Positions 21,201-26,314 of a stretch of DNA of 26,314 bases are shown here, one piece after another (the stretch's first letter is position 1; each line of letters begins with the position of its first letter). Below the pieces are notes generated by a model. It was not told the DNA's origin. It worked only from the letters and a program-made list of their open reading frames with translations, and did not search any database. The position numbers were made by a program, and so were the translations under genes. The DNA lies in the NCBI GenBank assembly GCA_001655205.1, contig LPNZ01002062.1, positions 1 to 26,314 of the forward strand, written 5' to 3'. The DNA is from Lenisia limosa (lineage: Eukaryota; Breviatea).

Positions 21201-23766
21201 ATGTCGTACAGCCGTAAAAATAGAACACCATTAAGTCTGCAAATGGCTTCTTCGAGCGGTCCTCAGCCACAGGCTGTGTTTGAGCCGGTTCCAGCCGTTA
21301 AGATTGATGACCTTTCTCAATGGAAAGAGCCAACTGCCGTTGAAGATACATACGGAGGTATTTGGTTATGAAAAGCACGGCTTCTATGGGAGGGTGTTTG
21401 TTTTTATAAAAAGGTGAACTACTGATACTAATACCTTTTTGAAACTTTACCCGTTTCCCTGAAATTGCTTTATCTGTTATAGGAAAAGAAGGGCTTTCGT
21501 TACATCAGCCGTTTTCCACCAAAATATCTGACTTAAGGGTAGGCTAATATAAGCTTGTGTCATTTTTAGGCGTCCATTCGAGCACCAACCGAAACACTGG
21601 ACCTGAATACAGAAGCTTTTATCCGCCACGATGCCGATGTCTCAGCACAGGTTTGTTTCCATGTACTTTGACTGAGTAGATGGATGAGCTTTATCGCAAG
21701 AGGGTTGATGAAAGCGAACAGTAAGATGGGGGAGGGTAAATTCAAAAGACATTGCGTTTTTTCAAAGCTTACTTTCAAGAGCACTTGATGATTTGAAAAG
21801 TCTTCAACATTCGCACAGTACTGCAGCAGCTGAGGCGTCACGAGTGATTGATGCTGTCAAAGCGGTTCGAAACCGACAAGCAAGTCTCTTGAGACAACAT
21901 TTCGATGATTTACAAGCTTTTCTTAATGTGAGTTTTCCTGTAAGTGTGACCTTTCAAGGCTGAGTATCAACGCCTCCTCCATGCCCTGGATGTGGAAGAG
22001 AGGAGAAGAACAGCCGCATGGACCACTGACCTTGATCGACTCTCTGGAAATTCTCAGGTGAATAGTGTGGGGGTTCTTATGTTTTAGGAAATCGAGCGTG
22101 TTATGCTTCAACTTGAGGAGTCTTTGGAAAATGAATCACCAGCAGTTTTTGTAAAGAATTCTAGAAAACGGTTCTTGGTTAGTTTTTTCACCAACTGATT
22201 GCAAAGGACATTGATAGTGCCTTGGACTTGGTACCACCACCAACTCATTTGCTTTCTGATGGGCAATGGAGAGATTTACTCTCGTTCTCTACTCAAGTTT
22301 ATGAGATAAAGCCCACCAATAAAAGCGTAAGTAGACGCTTCGTTGAGCAACTTTCTTATAATACTAGATCCAACAGACAGAGAGAGAAACGGTGGGTGGG
22401 TGGTACTGGAGTATTTATTACACACAAAACATCTTCAATAGCGGTTATGTGATTTGATGGCAAGAAAAATAATTCAGTATCATCAGCAAATATTTTAATT
22501 AACATTGCGTGAAAGCCATGAGTTCATTTGTTTGAAGTTTTGTCAAGTACATACCTTCTATTTTTGTTGCTAGGAACAATAGCCAATGTTGTTACAATCA
22601 ATTATTAATAAATGTAACATGGAGGGCTTTGGGCAGATAAAAAACTAATTTCTACATTTCCACTTCAACTTAAGTATCAAAATACAAATTCTATTGAATA
22701 CTGGACCGTAGTTTTTCTTTTGTCTTTGATTTTTGACAATTAGACACAAAAAACAAAGCGAGAGATCCTTCATTCTAAAATTCGAGAGGACAAATCAAGA
22801 CACTTAGTAAGTCCAATTTCCAAGTATTTATTGTTCTAGCAAGCGTTAGAGAGAGTCAACGAAGACATCTTTACTGAATCCAAGAATGCTGTTTGCTGAA
22901 AGAAATACCAAACTTGATTTAAAACATTTTTAGATTCAGGGACACAATCAAACTATTGAAGTGCCCAAACAACCAGAGGCCAAGGAACCTTCAACTAACT
23001 CTCAATCACAGGAAATAATCCACAAAAAAGATACCCCTAATAATGTGAGATGGATACCACTGAACAACAAATGTTAATGCAATTGAGGGACATCATTCTT
23101 TTTCCACTCAATGCTTCTTGTTATCCCAGCAAGTTACAATCTCCTAAAATAGTCTAGAATGAAGCCCTTTTGACAGAGGCCGTGAGCAAGTTAACTGGTT
23201 TGGTCCAGCAACTTGAAAGTAAAGAAAAAAAGGTGGCATATTCGCTGCTATTTATTTGTATTTAGGAGGATATTGTGGCTGACAGTTCAATGGCAAGACC
23301 TGTACATTCGAATCCCTCTCCTCCAACTCCACAAGCTCATCCACCTCCACACTTTCAGTCACTGCCAACTGCTGGCACATCTACCCCTCTTCCCGTTTGT
23401 ATNNNNNNNNNNNNNNNNNNNNNNNNNNNNNNNNNNNNNNNNNNNNNNNNNNNNGAAAGTCATGATTTAGACAACCTCATCTGACCTGCCGGTGTTGGAG
23501 TCTGAATTTTGGACACGAATGAAGTCTCTTGAGCAACGTCTCAACTCAAGACAATCTCACCAGGAGTCTCAGGTTTGTGGAGGACTTTAAAATTCCTTCC
23601 ATATGCAATAACGAAACAGGCTTCATTAAACGCGCTTTATAAGTCCATATTAGCGACACGCGATGTGATACAGCAGGCGGAAATACCGGTATGTATGGTT
23701 ATACAGCCTTTATTCATCGTAATCGTGTAGTCACGGGAGTGTCGGGTGCCGACTGTCGGGCTCTAG
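21201..23766 (+). CDS. Coiled-coil protein with TRIM-like helical region, no RING
   Basis: No family recognised. Sixteen exons join in frame to give 475 aa: 21201-21357, 21483-21538, 21570-21650, 21680-21720, 21780-21927, 21959-22057, 22088-22177, 22207-22326, 22744-22806, 22840-22890, 22934-23044, 23158-23232, 23266-23394, 23471-23572, 23620-23688, 23731-23766. Residues 1-55 are polar and disordered. From about 95 to 235 there is a long helical region (KAVRNRQASLLRQHFDDLQA, LHALDVEERRRTAAWTTDLD, EIERVMLQLEESLENESPAV). Its spacing resembles the B-box C-terminal coiled coil of TRIM proteins, but no RING or B-box precedes it. A linker (VPPPTHLLSDGQWRDLL) follows, then charged helices, a Pro/Ser/His-rich stretch (SNPSPPTPQAHPPPHFQSLP) and a last short helix. 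The final 12-codon exon is tentative. Function unknown; a scaffold role is a guess. Confidence 0.65.
22327..22743 (+). other. 417-nt outlier intron of the coiled-coil gene
   Basis: GTAAGT donor and ACAATTAG acceptor; flanking exons join in phase 0. The other introns of the gene are mostly 27-125 nt. The insert is AT-rich. I looked for box C/D or H/ACA snoRNA signatures and terminal inverted repeats and saw none. Confidence 0.55.
23403..23454. other. Assembly gap (52 N)
   Basis: This gap falls within an intron of the coiled-coil gene: a donor is present just before it (CCC|GTTTGT) and an acceptor just after it (TTTAG at 23466-23470). The coding sequence is therefore unaffected. Confidence 1.
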
Positions 23767-24642
23767 TCAAGGGAAAGAAGGTGTTAGGTTATTTATTGTA
23801 AAATATTGATGTCAGAATGAATTGTACAAATAACAGTGTGAGAGAAACAAGGACCATATTATACGATAGATATTGAGTGGCTGCATTGGATTGGCATCAG
23901 ATAAACGTCCAATGTTGAAGACAAACCACCAGTAACTAAAACCTAAAGATAATCAAATTTTAAATATTAGAAGAGAATGGCAAAATGACAAAATTGAGAG
24001 GCAAATCAAACAAAAACACAAAATGATGTGCAAAAAACAAAAACAAATAGAAATTGAAGAGGTGAAATCCTCAGCAACGTTGCTATTTGGACCGTAACGC
24101 ATCATTGAAATTGTATTGCTACACTGGTTTAAAAATCACCACTTTTATTAACAAAGTCTTTTAAAGAAGAAGAGTTTCTTGGATATATTACACATAGATA
24201 TGATATAAAAATACTATCGTTTTATCTCCTGCTCTACGTAGGTTATCTAAATCTCAAAGGGGACGACTGAATGCATTTCTTTCACGACACTACAATCACT
24301 TTGACATGGTGCGAGTATTCTGTTATATAGCAAAATATACTGTATCACAAGAAAATCTGGTTCTTCAAAAACCTTCCAAATTTGTTGTGGAACTGGTATC
24401 ATCCTTTTTGAAATCTGTGCATATGAAATTGAAAAAAAGAGCGGAAAAACAAATCCTTATTACTATATGACAACAAACGTAAATGAAAAAAAAGGTGTCA
24501 GTTAAGGTAGTTGGCGCAGGTTTTTGCGTGACGGCACGGGGCCCCTCCCCTTATGTTCTAGTATGACAGGTTTAATCGTGTGTAAAATCTCCTTTGAACA
24601 TGGGTTTGGAAGGCTTCTGTTATTTTCTCATTTCTACGGATT
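23767..24642. other. AT-rich intergenic region
   Basis: About 876 nt with no supported gene. It is A-rich on the plus strand, with stretches of short AAAAC-type words at about 24000-24060. A small GC patch with the palindrome GGGGCCCC lies at about 24539-24546. No tRNA, snRNA or coding block was recognised. Confidence 0.4.
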
Positions 24643-25009
24643 CTATATTTTATGATATCCTTGTACATCACTAACATTACAATAGTACTTAAGCAGCAAG
24701 CATCTCATTATTCGGATATCAAATCGGCCAAAGACTCCCTTCAGGAGGCCCCTTTCTCCACTGGTCCAAGGTTTCCCATCTGGATTAGGGATCTGGGATG
24801 CTCGTAAAGCTGTTTTGTGTTTAACGAGCATCCCTTTCTGCCCTGTGAAATCTCTGATACCCTCGTAACTTTTCATTTGTGTCCCGAGAGTTGTGTTTAT
24901 TATGAATTTTGCGTAAATCGAATTCTGAGTGTCATATTGGCCCGGGTACAAGACAACGGGCCCAGCAAAAATGGGAGTAGCAATTTCAAAACACCACAAA
25001 AGAACATAA
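24643..25009 (-). CDS. Unassigned open reading frame overlapping the last THOC6 exon
   Basis: A stop-free minus-strand frame of more than 120 codons in AT-rich DNA, ending TAG. Its composition looks protein-like (DFTGQKGMLVKHKTALRASQ, then IPNPDGKPWTSGERG, then LLKGVFGRFDIRIM). The first ATG is at 24876, giving 77 aa (MKSYEGIRDFTG at its start). It overlaps the putative last THOC6 exon (25009-24900) in a different frame. It could be an alternative 3' exon of THOC6, a separate small gene, or a remnant of another gene. I do not recognise the family. A perfect 11-nt inverted repeat lies inside it. Confidence 0.3.
24795..24834. repeat. Hairpin-forming inverted repeat
   Basis: GGGATGCTCGT (24795-24805) and ACGAGCATCCC (24824-24834) are perfect 11-nt inverted repeats around an 18-nt loop. 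AAA/TTT on the loop side could extend the stem with one bulged base. Confidence 0.75.
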
Positions 25010-26314
25010 CTATAATGCAAAAATCATAAAGTGAAAAATTTGGAAGGAAAAAACAAAAAAAAACTGCATAATCATAACGGGATATATCACCTCGTACATT
25101 TGTACTGCTTTTGCAGAGGGCAAAAAGCGAGCTGCTTGGTCCAGAAATTTTCTTTTCAATTTGAAGCGAGGATGTATCCCAGAAATGAAGATGGTTATCC
25201 CGTCCAGCAGACACAAGCTGCCAAATAAGAAAATAAATGAAATTGCCACCAACCTGATCGTTTGAAAACAGGACAAATGCATGCGTTGATACCGTTTTTG
25301 CAGAAGTGGAGACTCCCGTTTTAAGATTATAAAAAATGATGGACCCTGAGTGACCTCCAATTGCCAAAAGCTGCTCAATTAATACTAATATCATGATGTG
25401 CAAACCTGCTTTGAAGGAATGTACTGAAGTGCACAGACACTTTCTGAGCTCTACAGAACGTAATGAATCATGAGAGGAAATAGAGAAAAAAAAACATCCA
25501 TTCCGATTAATACGCCTCCCTCTTTGGCAAATACCCACACGCAATATTCTTTCACGGAAATTTCCCAAGCAAACTGAGTATTTAATATCCTTGATTGGTA
25601 TTCTTTTCTCAAGATCTAAAAAAATTAGAACATGAGACTTCAGTCAAAACCTACCCCAAATCTTGACAGCGCCTCCATCACTTCCTGTCGCAAGCAAGCT
25701 ATCATTGATCATCACACAGCAGTGGAGATAATCTTGGTGTCCTTCAGGAGTCAAAAACAAAACAAAAGAGGAGATAAACCTTTTAATGTGAAGAGTTTCT
25801 GTCCTGATGGGTAGTCAACGACATGAGCACAGCTATCTCCACAGGCCAGAACAGCATTGGATGTCTGTAGTTATCAGAAAAAAAACCAGTAAAGTATCAA
25901 TAGTTATCGAGAGTTTATGAGACAGAAAACAACTTTTTGAGACAATCCCTTATTGCAGCCCCACCTCAGGGATAAAGCAGACGGAGTTGACTTCGACACC
26001 TTCTCCAGGGCAATAAGTGATATGTGGCGATGGTTGGAACTCTTCTTCATTCGAATTCAGCATTGCAACAATCTCCCCCCAGTTCCACACTTTCAGACCA
26101 TCATCACCGAAACTATAATGTCAAAAGAAAAGCAGTTTGAACATCTCCCCTCCCGAAAAATACACTTTGAAAACGATTACACAGTACTACACAATATGAG
26201 GATATGGAGAGGGTCTAAAAAAAAAAAAAAACTCTTTACGATACAACCAGCTTCTCTTTTACCCGATGGGATGCGGTGCTGCAGAAGTGACTAGCCTGGG
26301 CTTTGTTTGTTCTG
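24900..26314 (-). CDS. THOC6: THO complex subunit 6 (THOC6) WD40 protein, 5' end outside window
   Basis: THOC6 is a WD40 subunit of the nuclear THO/TREX complex, which couples transcription to mRNA export. Exons: 26314-26263 (partial), 26112-25965, 25864-25780, 25741-25655, 25615-25556, 25521-25496, 25450-25406, 25370-25254, 25217-25106, 25009-24900. Blades can be read as FGDDGLKVWNWGEI, then LACGDSCAHVVDYPSGQ, LKGHQDYLHCCVMINDSLLA, TGSDGGAVKIWDLEKR, LLAIGGHSGSIIFYNLKTG and LVSAGRDNHLHFWDTSSLQI. The order and wording, especially GDSCA-x-x-x-D-x-x-SG followed by GH-x-DYLH and then G-S-x-G-x-x-x-x-WD, follow plant and animal THOC6 rather than other WD40 families. Splicing at 25496-25615 and the last exon are uncertain. 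At least 280 residues are visible; the N-terminal blade is missing. Confidence 0.82.

Noticed and set aside
1561-21212. Identical 12 nt ATGTCGTACAGC at the starts of the TRIM37 gene and the coiled-coil gene
   Set aside because: Similarity stops after MSYS, and the coiled-coil gene has no RING or B-box. Chance or a start-context preference is more likely than recent duplication.
15-23763. Shared 10-mer TGTCGGGCTC at 15-24 and 23754-23763, both followed by CAAGGGAAAG
   Set aside because: The first copy lies in coding sequence read on the minus strand and the rest does not align. Two short matches in 26 kb are not enough to call a repeat.
24480-24560. GC patch around GGGGCCCC as a small RNA gene
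   Set aside because: No cloverleaf, box motifs or stable extended fold could be drawn by eye.

Overview
This window is nuclear DNA of an intron-rich eukaryote, most likely a free-living protist. Every gene I could model is split by many GT-AG introns, often only 27-50 nt long. TAA, TAG and TGA all act as stops, so the code is standard. Gene content (eL27, major vault protein, a TRIM37-type ubiquitin ligase, THOC6, a TBC1D10-type RabGAP) is generally eukaryotic. The sequence alone does not fix the lineage; an amoebozoan, an early holozoan or another heterotrophic protist would all fit. No tRNA, rRNA, CRISPR array or long transposon was seen. Four N runs plus a 50-N run mark assembly gaps.

Layout, left to right: (1) 3'-truncated multi-pass membrane protein, minus strand, 1-1239. 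(2) Divergent from it, a complete 20-exon TRIM37 homologue, 1561-5445. (3) Ribosomal protein eL27, minus, 6000-6525. (4) Divergent from it, a 16-exon SANT/Myb protein with an AT-hook tail, related to the plant DUF3755 family, 6795-9675; one of its introns carries a small inverted-repeat element. (5, 6) Two small lysine-rich orphan genes in tandem on the minus strand, 9752-10139 and 10248-10824. (7) A membrane-anchored S41-type peptidase-like ectoprotein, plus, 11148-14743, that seems to lack its catalytic residues. (8) A TBC1D10-like RabGAP, minus, 15246-16829. (9) Near-full-length major vault protein, minus, 17114-20869. (10) Divergent from MVP across a 331-nt GC-rich palindromic spacer, an orphan coiled-coil protein with a TRIM-like helical region, 21201-23766. 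(11) A THO-complex subunit THOC6 homologue, minus, entering from the right edge and ending near 24900, with an unexplained open frame overlapping and following its last exon.

The genes do not form one pathway. They are tightly packed single-copy-type genes, mostly in divergent or convergent pairs with spacers of 76-560 nt. Nuclear and RNA functions (SANT protein, THOC6, eL27), ubiquitin and vault biology (TRIM37, MVP), membrane traffic (RabGAP) and cell-surface proteins are mixed. The most unusual points are the apparent S41 pseudoprotease, the micro-intron architecture (including an exon that is only the ATG), the intronic inverted-repeat element, the palindrome cluster in the MVP divergent promoter, and the unassigned ORF beside THOC6.
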